From contig BFEA01000066.1 of NCBI GenBank assembly GCA_003427395.1, positions 535,791 to 599,790 of the forward strand: a stretch of DNA of 64,000 nucleotides, given 5' to 3'. Below the pieces are notes generated by a model, which was not told the origin of the DNA, made no database searches, and saw only the letters and a program-made list of their open reading frames with translations. This document shows, piece after piece, positions 55,200 through 64,000 of this stretch; positions within the stretch are counted from its first letter, which is position 1; every line of letters begins with the position of its first letter. A program made the position numbers and the translations under genes. Origin of the DNA: Chara braunii (Eukaryota; Streptophyta; Charophyceae; Charales; Characeae).

Positions 55200-55900
55200 T
55201 CGTGGCCCCCTGCCTCTCCTAATGGAAACTATTCGATCATCCGTCCTCTATTCAAGACCTTTCTAACTTTCGAGTTATCAGGGTAGAGCAGACGATAAAC
55301 CCACGCGGGAACTCCCCATGTACTGTCGTGTGCCGCCCGAGGAATCTTTTGTCGCCCCCTATAATCGACCCGGTCTAACACACTGTCTCTCGAATAAGCT
55401 CCTCCCAACATTTTAAGCCGGTCAACGTCCCTTTTTGCAAACCCTGAGGGTTCCTTCGCTTCTGCTAACCCGGTCGTGAAGAGTTGCTTATCACTCTCGG
55501 ATAGGAAAATTTCATCTCGCCGCATTATGAGGTTTCCCTTTGAGACCACCGAAAAACGAACGACTGATTCTTGATCGTATATGTAAAAGAATTTTGTGAC
55601 CGTCGTTCCCTCAGTGCTAACTTTTGGGAGAGATGCTCCCTACCTCCCGCCCGATTTCCAAGCTCGTTCCAGGATTCCGATCGGGTTCCGTTGTTCGTAC
55701 CAAATCATCGGTGATTTACCTCACCTTGACCAATATTTCGTTTGTCATGGCCAAGGAATCTTCGCACTCTCGCTGAGCGTCGACACCTCCCTTGCTTAGC
55801 ATTTGCACTCTCGGTTAACGGGTATCGAAAATTCCACCGAATGAAGCAAAGAAGCTTGCAAACAAATATGGGTATTTTCGTCAAAGATGGGGCCTTATTC
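55200..55900 (-). mobile_element. Element B, accessory portion right of C
   Basis: Begins with the second TCGT copy (55,200-55,203). The minus-strand frame from about 55,640 to 55,204 reads FFYIYDQESVVRFSVVSKGN, then LFTTGLAEAKEPSG, then TWGVPAWVYRLLYPDNSKV. One TAG interrupts it at 55,229, and it then joins in frame to the piece at 30,600. The F-Y-I-Y ... V-V-R-F core resembles the 39,996 frame of element C. The 5' end and LTR of B were not found to the right. Confidence 0.65.
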
Positions 55901-56019
55901 GTTGTGTATAAAATCTCGTCCGTTAAAGATCCATACTTATTCCTCAAGGAAAAACCTCATTTGTTGTGCATAAATTCTCGTCCGTTAAAGATCCATAGGT
56001 ATTCCTCAAGGAAAAATAC
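55895..56019. repeat. 62-bp tandem duplication
   Basis: GTTGTGTATAAAATCTCGTC and its continuation CCGTTAAAGATCCATA repeat after 62 bp (55,901 and 55,963), directly against the truncated LTR. Confidence 0.88.
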
Positions 56020-58154
56020 TAAGTTAAGACTTTAACAAGTGTGGACGAGGTTCACCATCTCGGCGATACAATCCGAACCCAAGAGCATAGCTGCGAACAA
56101 ACCCACACCTTCTATAGCCGCATTACCAGTAGTTGCTGGGGAGATTCTATTTAATAGCAGTGCCCAATGTCCTGCTCCCCACTCGCGATGACCCAATCAT
56201 CAGTGAAAAAGGCCCTGACGCTCAGCCCGCTAGACGTCACCTTCTGCATGGATTGGTACCCACTACAGGCGCGCCTCCTCACCCCTTCTTCTTTCGAAAG
56301 GACAGAAACAGGAGACTGCACCGATTCATTAGACCATCACGTACACTGTGCTTGCGCCGAGTGTCTCCCTGTTCCGAATTTTCCCAATACAACTGCCATC
56401 CCTTGTCTTATCACTCTGACCGTGTCTTTCGTGCTCTAGGTACACCCGACGCACTCCATCATCCTCTGTCCCCCCTGCCCTGCCACGGCCTAGCCAGCTC
56501 CCCTCCGTCAACCGTGGTCTTCCGAACTTCCGCAAGAGTGCTGGAGGACAGCCTTCAGCAAGCACAACCTCCCTCCTCCTCAGATCGAATCGAGCTGTAC
56601 GTTAGACTACAGTGAGTACGCCAAGTACATCAAGCACCCACGCCCCTCCAGCGACAACTCAATGAGTCTTCCCGATCCCCCTTCTCGTTAAGAGCCTGCT
56701 GTTTTCTCGCTGAGCTAGCAGGCATACATACTCACTCCCGGTAAGTCTCCCCTCGCTGGTTTTGCAGGTCCCCGCCTCGTCGGCCTTATCCAAGTAAATG
56801 CAACTATCCAGCTTGCGGCTGCTTTGACCTGGAATGGTGGGCAGAGTACAACTTGCCGGCCTCCCCTTGCTCAGCGAGCAAACTCAGAAGTCAACTGAGC
56901 GGATGAGGGCGGCGGACACCTGGCACACGGGTCCCAATGAAAAAAAAATTCCCCCCTTCAGTTCCGTTCGTAGTTCTATAACCATGCGTGAGGGTTACAA
57001 CACGGGTACATCGAATCCTCCCTGCCTCAGCACCCTGGGCCTGAAAATGAAAGCTAGCCCCGTCTATTCCAGCCGCTCCCTTACTATAGCAGGCGCAGCG
57101 GTACCAGTTGTAGGGCCAAACCAAGCCAGTACCAAAGCCTGTATCTGTTCCATAATTAATATGTTGCCAATGTACGAACTTGTACCGTACCAAAATAGTG
57201 GCGCTAACGCTGCGGCAACCCACGAAAAGCGACACTTCCGCTGCAATGGGTACGGATCCCAAATTGGTATCCGCAAGAAAACATAACCGCACCAAGCCTC
57301 AGGGCCGTGCCAGTGTCAATTCAGTAAACGTGGCCAGAAATAAGCGTACCAAAATTGTGAAAACTCAGATCGTGCCGACCTTGTAGCATTAGATTGTGGC
57401 CCGTACCATCACCATTCCTGTGCAGTATCTGAAGAATCCATTCGGAACTGTACCAATCTGTGTCGTACCAATACCGGACCAACACCAAACTTGAATAGCC
57501 TGCACCATACCCGTGTCGAGCCTGTCCCGAACCTTAAAACTAGAGTCAGGCTGCAGTATCATGTCAACGTGGAACCGTGCAGCGATGTCGTGATAGTTTC
57601 GAACCTGTCCCGAGCCTGATTATCGGGCCCGAGCCAAACCAGCGGCCGCTTAAAGTATAGTAAAGCCACACGTCCCATCTCAAAATAATCCCAGTAACAA
57701 TACCGCGCTGATCATCCAACGCGCACCCACTCATATCACACAGGTCGCAGCGAGGCTAGAACTCACATAGGTCAGGAATGTCACGCAAGGGATCTCGATT
57801 ATCGGGGAAATGCTGAGAATCGTTAGAATCAGAGTAAATAGATAACGCATCGCCAAAACTCATCGCGAATAATCAAAATAAAGTTAGTCCAAAAATTTTA
57901 TAATCATTTTTTTTCTTTCCTTATACCATATTTAATTATTTATCTTATTTCTTGATCCTCTTATCAAAAATAATAAAAATAAAAGGTATTTCATCAAAAA
58001 TGATTTTTTTCCTTGTTTTCCTTTTTCTTTTATTGTTTTTGATTCCTTTCCTTATTTCTAATTCTATTATCGAAAATATCAAATAATCATAATAGTGAGG
58101 GCAATTCCATTAAAATTAAATGTCGAAGACATTAAATAAATTAAAGAATATCCC
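56020..58154 (-). repeat. Truncated third C-type LTR
   Basis: Matches the LTRs of C from about 332 bases inside their left end (30,937) to about 34,820, with an internal deletion at about 56,180 of what corresponds to 31,100-32,495. Both LTR ends are missing and no internal region is attached. It lacks the MITE. The orientation matches C. Confidence 0.9.
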
Positions 58155-59715
58155 ATTGTCGGGACAAGTGAGTCCCGAATGACTTCCCGTCACTCGAGAG
58201 ACTGTATATGACCAATTTGTGCTCGACAGAGAAAACCGGAGGCAGGTATGCTGGAAAGAGCGAAAGCATGGGCACGGACAGTAGGAAGTTAGAGGCTGCC
58301 CAGAATCGTCGGGGCCGCCAGACTAGAAATGGGTTGGCTAAGCAGAAAGCAGCAAAAGGACTGTGAGAGAACAGCAGGGGCGACTCCTTCCCCAAGGACG
58401 GAGAAGGGCCGCCGGGAGGTCGGTAGTAGTATAGGAGGTGCGCAACAAGGGAAGGAAGGAAGTGGGAAGGGACAGGGGGCAAGGCGCTAACGCAACGCGG
58501 CGGCAGGAGGGCCAGGGAGACCGCAGGGTAGGTGGGAGCCAGCACCTGGAACGGAATAGCATGCGGGACGCAATAGGAGCGGGTTTCGGAGGTCGCTGCA
58601 AGGCAGAAAGACGTCAGGGGCAGCAAGGAAAGACGTGGTACAGGCGGGGCAGGAGTGTCAAGGACCACATGGGATCGAAGGACGGGGCGGTACCAGCAGG
58701 ACAAAGCGTCGGGGACCACGCGGGACCAAGGGACGGCGTGGTGCCTGCAGGGCGAAGTACCGAGAACTGCGTGAGACCAAGGGAAAGACGTAATGCAGGC
58801 ACGCTGAAGTGCCAGGGACCGCGTGGGCCTAGATAAAATGGCGGCACTAGCGGAACCACTAGCAGATTGGGTATCGGCGGAATAAAAAGTGTCAGGAGCC
58901 GCCGACAGGCATTGTCGACAGAACGGAGAAGACGGGCGCGAGGCGGGAAAAACGGAGGGCACCTGGGGCAACCCAAGGGGGTCCTGGATCAAATGCGACG
59001 ACAACAGAAATAAAGTAGCATGACGACAGGTGGACGGGACCAGCCGGGCCGGGGAGTCCGGATGAAAACATTAAGTGCCGCCACGACAAGCGCCGGCGGG
59101 AGGTGCCGAGGGGAAAAAAAAGATGGAGTAGCAGCAGTAAGGGGGGGGGGCGGCCAGCAGTCCAAGTATCCTGGACCAGCCAGGCCAAGAAAAATGAAGT
59201 TCCGAGGGCTCCACGTAGAATAAAGGGTTGGCCAGAGAAAATCGGAGCAAGGGGGTCTCAAACTGGAGGCGGCGGCAGCAAAAAGGAACCCCCTTTGGCC
59301 TTGGGGGTGCCACTACAGCAGTCCGAGGTGCAACGGCCATATGTCGGCTGCAAAATCGAACCTTGGGAAAGGTCCAACAGGTAGAAAGAGGAGAAATAGC
59401 TGTTAGACAGTTGTCCCAACAGTAAACGAGAAAGGAAAGGAGGAAAAGGGGGGAGAATGAGACGAAGGAGGAAGGAGTGGAGGAAAAAGTGCCGCCAGGT
59501 TGGGACTGCAGCGGTAGGGACTGGCAGGTCTCAATGATGACCTCATCCCTCCTAGATCCTAGGAGGGCAGTCCAGATTGCTGAGATAAGGTCCTTGGGGC
59601 ATTATCTCTGCAATATCTGAATTTAAGCAACAAAAATAAAGAAAAATGCTGATGTGAGTTGGCCGGCTCATTTTTGGGCCTTAGATCTGAGATCTGATCT
59701 TGCGGCGGAGGAGAT

Positions 59716-59751
59716 CTAGCCGTTTTTTGTGGGCTGACACAAAACGGCTAG
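59716..59751. repeat. Inverted repeat
   Basis: CTAGCCGTTTTTTGTG and CACAAAACGGCTAG around a 6-base loop; stem nearly perfect. Confidence 0.85.
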
Positions 59752-59923
59752 CTCCGAAATGAGTTAACAGCAAATTGGAGGGAAAACAAAGGAAGGAACA
59801 AGACAAAACTGCGAATTCGGCCAAAGGTGTGGGCCAGGTACATCAAAAAAATTAAAAATTGGAGCAAAGGCTCAAATTTGGAGCAAGGGGGAACTTGGAC
59901 TGACTCGGAATGATGAGAGCCAT

Positions 59924-59953
59924 AGATCTCAGCTAGATCCAAGGCTGAGATCT
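59924..59953. repeat. Inverted repeat
   Basis: AGATCTCAGC and GCTGAGATCT around a 10-base loop. Confidence 0.8.
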
Positions 59954-60711
59954 GTGCTGCAACTTGGAAAAATGCAACGGCCTACCCAAAGGAGGCCTAA
60001 ACCAATAAAAAGGTGGAAAACAGGCCTCTAGGCCCTCAAAATTTGGTAAAGACTGCACTTTGGGGTAGCAGTACCCAAAAGGCAGCACTTTTTGAGGTAA
60101 AAAGAGGCGGGGGTAGGCCAAGGGGTAGTCCGAGAGGGTACCAGCCTCTCGGACTGCATGTACCTGGCCAAAATGAGGCCCAGATGCCCCCGGATAGGCC
60201 AAAACCGAAAATTTGGCCTTAGGGGTACCTCGCTCCACCTAGAGGCACTTGGAGGGGCCTAGAGGTTTGACGGTGCACCTGTTTCAGCCTACATAAGCTG
60301 GAGGTGTAGGCGCCACTCTCATTTAAGCATGAGAGGTGCCCGTGGAGTCCAGGAAAGAGTCCGAGTGGGAGAGAAGCAAGGGAGTGAGGGCCGGAGCTAG
60401 CCTGTAGCCTGGCTATGGTGGTAGGGCTGAGGAAGGTGACCTAGAGGCTAGGAGGGAGCAAGGAGAGTGGTCCGCCATAGCCCTCAGGCTGTGAAGTAGG
60501 AGGAGAGGCTGACAGGAATCCCCATAGCCCTTCTAGAGGGAAGGACTCCACGACCTTAGAAGTAAGAGCCTGCCATAACTAAAGGAGGGGTGTGAGGCAC
60601 GGAGCAGAGAACTTGGGAGAGAGGAGAAGCCATACCCAGGAGGCTAGAATCAAGCATTGGACCCCCACTCCCTAGAGACCAGCAAAGAGGTGAGTGAAAG
60701 AGGAGGGAGGC

Positions 60712-60806
60712 CTCCTCCTCCTCCTTCTTCTTCTTCTTCTTCTTCTTCCTCCTCTTCTTCTTCTTCTTCTTCTTCTTCTTCTTCTTCTTCTTCTTCTTCT
60801 TCCTCC
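60712..60806. repeat. (CTT)n microsatellite
   Basis: About 30 CTT/CCT triplets. Poly-Leu, poly-Ser and poly-Arg frames here are translations of the repeat. Confidence 0.97.
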
Positions 60807-60894
60807 CCTTCTTCTTTTCCTTTTCTCCTCCCCCCCTTCTCCCCCTTCTCCTCTTGTCAAAACTGCGATTTTTGATGATCTAAGGGGGGGGAAT

Positions 60895-61778
60895 GAGTTG
60901 CGATTCACCTAGTGAAAGTTCCATGATGTTTCCCCTTGTGTGGATGCTTCAAACTTTGAGTTTTCACTAATTTGGGAGTCTGGACGAGTTGCGATTCACC
61001 TTGTGAAAGTTCCGTGATGTTTTCCTTTGTGTTGATGCTCCAAGCTTTGAGTCTTCACTGATTTGGAAGCCTGGGTAAATTGTGAATCACCTTGTGAAAG
61101 TTACGTGATGTTTCCCTTTGTGTTGGTGCTTCAAACATTGAATTTTCACTGATTTGGGAGCCTCGATGAGTTGCGATTCACCTTGTGAAAGTTCCGTGAT
61201 GTTTCCCTTTGTGTTGATGCTTCAAACTTTGAGTTTTCACTGATTTGAGAGCCTCGGTGAGTTGCGATTCACCTTGTGAAAGTTCAAACTTTGAGTTTTC
61301 ACTAATTTGGGAGCATGGATGAGTTGCGATTCACCTTGTGACAGTTTCGTGATGTTTTCCTTTGTGCTGATGCTGCAAACTTTGAGTTTTCACTGATTTA
61401 AGAGTCTGGATGAGTTGCGATTCACCTTGTGAAAGTTCCGTGATGTTCCCCTTTGTGTTGATGCTTCAAAATTTGTTTTCACTGATTTGGGAGCCTGGAT
61501 GAGTTGCGATTCACCTAGTGAAAGTTCCATGATATTTCCCTTTGATTGGATGCTTCAAACTTTGAGTGTTCACTGATTTGGGAACCTGGATGAGTTGCGA
61601 TTTACATTGTGAAAGTTCCGTGATGTTTTTCTTTGTGTTGATGCTCCAAGCTTTGAGTTTTCACTGATTTGGGAGCGTGGGTAAATTGCGATTCACCTTG
61701 TGAAAGTTCCGTGATGTTTCCCTTTGTGTTGGTGCTTCAAACTTTGAGTTTTCACAGACTTGGGAGCTTGGGTAAGTT
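60895..61778. repeat. 91-bp satellite, block I
   Basis: About ten units with the landmark GAGTTGCGATTCACC at 60,895, 60,986 and about 61,077, each also holding GTGATGTTTCCCTTTGTG and CTTTGAGTTTTCACTGATTT. One unit near 61,262-61,310 is shortened by an internal deletion. Confidence 0.95.
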
Positions 61779-62530
61779 GCGCTTCACTTCGGGATACTTC
61801 GGTAATGTTTCCTCCTTATAGATTGCTTCAAATTTTCTCTTTATGTTGTCCTTGATGAGTGTGTATGTGGCGCTTCACATCAGGACACTTCGGTGATGTT
61901 TCCTCTTCAAAGATTGCTTCAAATCTTGTTTTTATGTTATCCTTGATGAGTGTGTGTGTGTCGCTTTACCTCGGGATACTTCGGTGATGTTTCCTCCACA
62001 TAGATTGCTTCAAATCTTGTCTTTATGTTGTCCTTGATGAGTGCGTGTGTGGCGCTTCACTTCAGGATACTTCGGTGATGTTTCCTCTTCATAAGATGCT
62101 TCAAATCTTGTCGTTATGCTGTCCTTGATGAGTGTGTGTGTGGCGCTTCACTTCGGGATACTTCGGTGATGTTTCCTCCTCGTAGATTGCTTCAAATCTT
62201 GTATTTATGTTGTCCTTGATGAGTGTGTGTGTGGCGCTTCACTTCGGGATACTTCGGTGATGTTCCCTTTTGATAAGATGCTTAAAATCTTGTCTTTATG
62301 CTGTTCTTGATGAGTGTGTGTGTGGCGCTTCACTTCGTGATACTTCGCTGATGTTTCCTCCTCATAGGATGCTTGTAATCTTACCTTGTGCTGTCCTTGA
62401 TGATTGTGTATGTGGCGCTTCACTACGGGGTACGTCGGTGATGTCCCCCCCTCATAGATTGCTTCAAATCTTATCTCTATGTTGTCCTTGATGAGTGTGT
62501 GTATGGCGCTTCATCCCGGGGTGCCTCGGT
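61779..62530. repeat. 91-bp satellite, block II
   Basis: GCGCTTCAC landmarks at 61,779, 61,870, 61,961, 62,052 and 62,143 give exactly 91 bp. Consensus differs from block I (CTTCGGGATACTTCGGTGAT, TTGTCCTTGATGAGTGTGTG) but aligns with it through TTCAC, GTGATGTTTCC and GCTTCAAA. Confidence 0.95.
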
Positions 62531-63860
62531 GAGCTTTCCGCCAGGGTAGATGTTGTCAATCTTGTTCCTTTGCTGTTCTATGTGCATGGGTAGGTTGCTG
62601 TTCTCCCCCGGTAGTACTTCGCTGTTCAAACCCCCGGAGTAGGGTGTTGTTCACATTGTTCGTTTGTTGTTCTATGTGCATGGGTAGGCTGTTGTTCCCC
62701 CGGTAGTACTTCGCTGTTCAAACCCCCGGAGTTGGGTGCTGTTCACATTGTTCGTTTGCTGTTCTATGTGCATGGGTAGGCTGCTGTTCCCCCGGTAGAA
62801 CTTCGCTGTTCAAACCCCCGGAGTAGGGTGCTGTTCACATTGTTCGTTTGTTGTTCTATGTGCATGGGTAGGTTGTTGTTCCCTCGGTAGTAATTCGTTG
62901 TTCAAACCCCCCGGGCAGAGTGCTGTTCACACTGTTCTTTTGCTGTTCTATGTGTATGGGTAGGCTGCTGTTCACCCGGTAGTACCCCGTTGTTCAACCC
63001 CCGGGGTAGGATGCTGTTCTCATTGTTCTTTTGCTGTTCTATGTGCATGGGTAGGTTGCTGTTCCCCCCGGTAGTACTTCATTGTTCAACCCCCGGGGTA
63101 AGGTGTTGTTCACATTGTTCTCTTGCTGTCCTATGTGCGTGGGTAGGTTGCTTTTCACCCGGTAGTACTTCGCTGTTCAAACCACCGGGATAGGGTGTTG
63201 TTCACATTGTTCTTTTGTTGTTCCATGTGCGTGGGTAGGCTGCTGTTCACCCGGATGTACCCCGCTGTTCAACACCCGGGGTAGGATGATGTTCACATTG
63301 TTCTTTTGCTGTTCTATGTGCATGGGTAGGTTGTTGTTCCCCCCGGTAGTACTTCGCTGTTCAACCCCCGGGGTAAGGTGCTGTTCACATTGTTCTCTTG
63401 CTGTCCTATGTGCGTGGGTAGGTTGCTGTTCACCCGGTAGTACTTCGATGTTCAAACCCCCTGGGTAGGGTGCTGTTCACATTGTTCTTTTGCTGTTTTG
63501 TGTGCATGGGTAGGCTGCTGTTCACCTGGTAGTACCTCGCTGTTCAACCCCCGGGGTAGGATGCTGTTCACATTGTTCTTTTGCTGTTCTATGTGCATGG
63601 GTAGGTTCCTGTTCCCCCCCGGTAGTACTTCACTGTTCAACCCCCGGGGGAAAGGTGCTGTTCACATTATTCTCTTGTTGTCCTATGTGCGTGGGTAGGT
63701 TGCTGTTCACCGGGTGGTGCTTCGCTGTTCAACCCCCTCGATGGGGTGCTGTTCACATTGTCAGTTTGTTGTTCTATGTACATGAGTAGGGTGCTGCCCA
63801 CCCGGTGGTGCTTCACTGTTCAATCCCCGGGTAGGGTGTTGATCACATTGCCGTTTTGCG
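62531..63860. repeat. 91-94-bp satellite, block III
   Basis: TGTGCATGGG landmarks at 62,581, 62,675, 62,767 and 62,859 (92-94 bp). Units hold TTGCTGTTCTATGTGCATGG and CGGTAGTACTTCGCTGTTCA. A mixed unit at about 62,500-62,590 joins block II to block III. Open frames here are repeat translations. Confidence 0.95.
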
Positions 63861-64000
63861 GCTCTAGATGCTTGGGAAACTGTCGACAGATCCTTCTTGT
63901 TGCTTCCTCTCTTGGGAATCTACGGTTCTGAAAAGACTGCCTTCACTATGGCAAAGGGGGGGGGGCACGTGCAGCCAAGACCAACGACCTACGAGAAAGA
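63861..64000. other. Sequence after the satellite, nothing recognised
   Basis: Satellite similarity fades at about 63,870. The remaining bases, including a G10 run near 63,960, carry no feature I can support. Confidence 0.6.

Larger units (their letters stand above)
58155..60710. other. Purine-rich unassigned sequence, possible LTR start at 58,157
   Basis: Starts TGTCGGGACAAGTGAGTCCC at the edge of the truncated LTR, which looks like an LTR terminus, but no second copy is in the window. The long minus-strand frame at 59,004-58,141 (287 aa) is Ser/Pro/Leu-rich low complexity and shows no domain. Short inverted repeats lie at 59,716-59,751 and 59,924-59,953. No gene recognised. Confidence 0.5.

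Noticed and set aside
58141-59004. 287-aa minus-strand ORF
   Set aside because: Ser/Pro/Leu-rich with no recognisable domain, crosses the boundary between the truncated LTR and the next sequence, so it cannot be an ancestral gene.
60657-60912. Poly-Ser, poly-Leu and poly-Arg ORFs
   Set aside because: Translations of the (CTT)n microsatellite.
60895-63860. CRISPR-like array
   Set aside because: Repeats are head to tail with no unique spacers; the context is eukaryotic satellite DNA.
62205-63931. Cys- and Ser-rich or His-rich repeat proteins
   Set aside because: Frames run through the 91-94-bp satellite on both strands; not genes.

Overview
This window is a repeat-dense piece of a eukaryotic nuclear genome. 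I recognise no host gene, rRNA or tRNA in it. Almost everything I can identify belongs to three related, decayed Ty3/gypsy-type LTR retrotransposons (called A, B and C here), all coding on the minus strand, plus elements nested in them and a long satellite at the right end. A plant-lineage (streptophyte) host is suggested by the primer-binding sites of A and C, which match the 3' end of plant tRNA-Asp with two transitions each, and by a block of TTAGGGTTT-like motifs near 45.6 kb. The reverse transcriptase near 48 kb reminds me of charophyte-type sequences, but that is memory only and the species cannot be fixed from the window.

Element A (1-20,845; its left end lies outside the window) has a 5' LTR at 13,770-20,845 and the matching part of its 3' LTR at 1-4,820. 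Its interior reads, in coding order on the minus strand: primer-binding site, an accessory region of about six tandem modules, a gag remnant, RT, RNase H and integrase, then about 3 kb of non-coding sequence. Most of gag and the protease are missing. Position 20,846-21,310 is a 137-bp tandem repeat, and 21.3-24.1 kb is pyrimidine-rich and non-coding.

Element B (24,089-30,604, resuming at 55,200) keeps recognisable gag, protease, RT, RNase H and a zinc-finger integrase, broken by many stops and frameshifts. Its accessory ORF was split by element C (30,605-55,199), which has about 4.4-4.6 kb LTRs, a TCGT target duplication and a primer-binding site. Removing C makes the reading frame of B continuous again. 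C has lost protease, RT, RNase H and nearly all of integrase: its gag-linker runs straight into the integrase C-terminus. Upstream of gag, C carries about 5.4 kb of accessory ORFs, including a 523-codon frame interrupted by one TAG.

C itself contains a later insertion (about 45,688-50,255) with an RT of non-LTR or Penelope-like character between direct repeats. That insertion holds an N gap (49,291-49,825) and fold-back, mariner-like MITEs. Another MITE copy sits in the left LTR of C and is absent from the right LTR. Right of B lie a truncated C-type LTR (56,020-58,154), an unassigned purine-rich 2.5 kb, and a 3-kb satellite (60,895-63,860) with a constant period of about 91 bp but three successive sequence types.

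The most novel-looking signal is the shared accessory region between the primer-binding site and gag. It is made of repeated modules of roughly 145 aa in A and larger duplicated modules in C, with a related piece in B, and it matches no family I can name.
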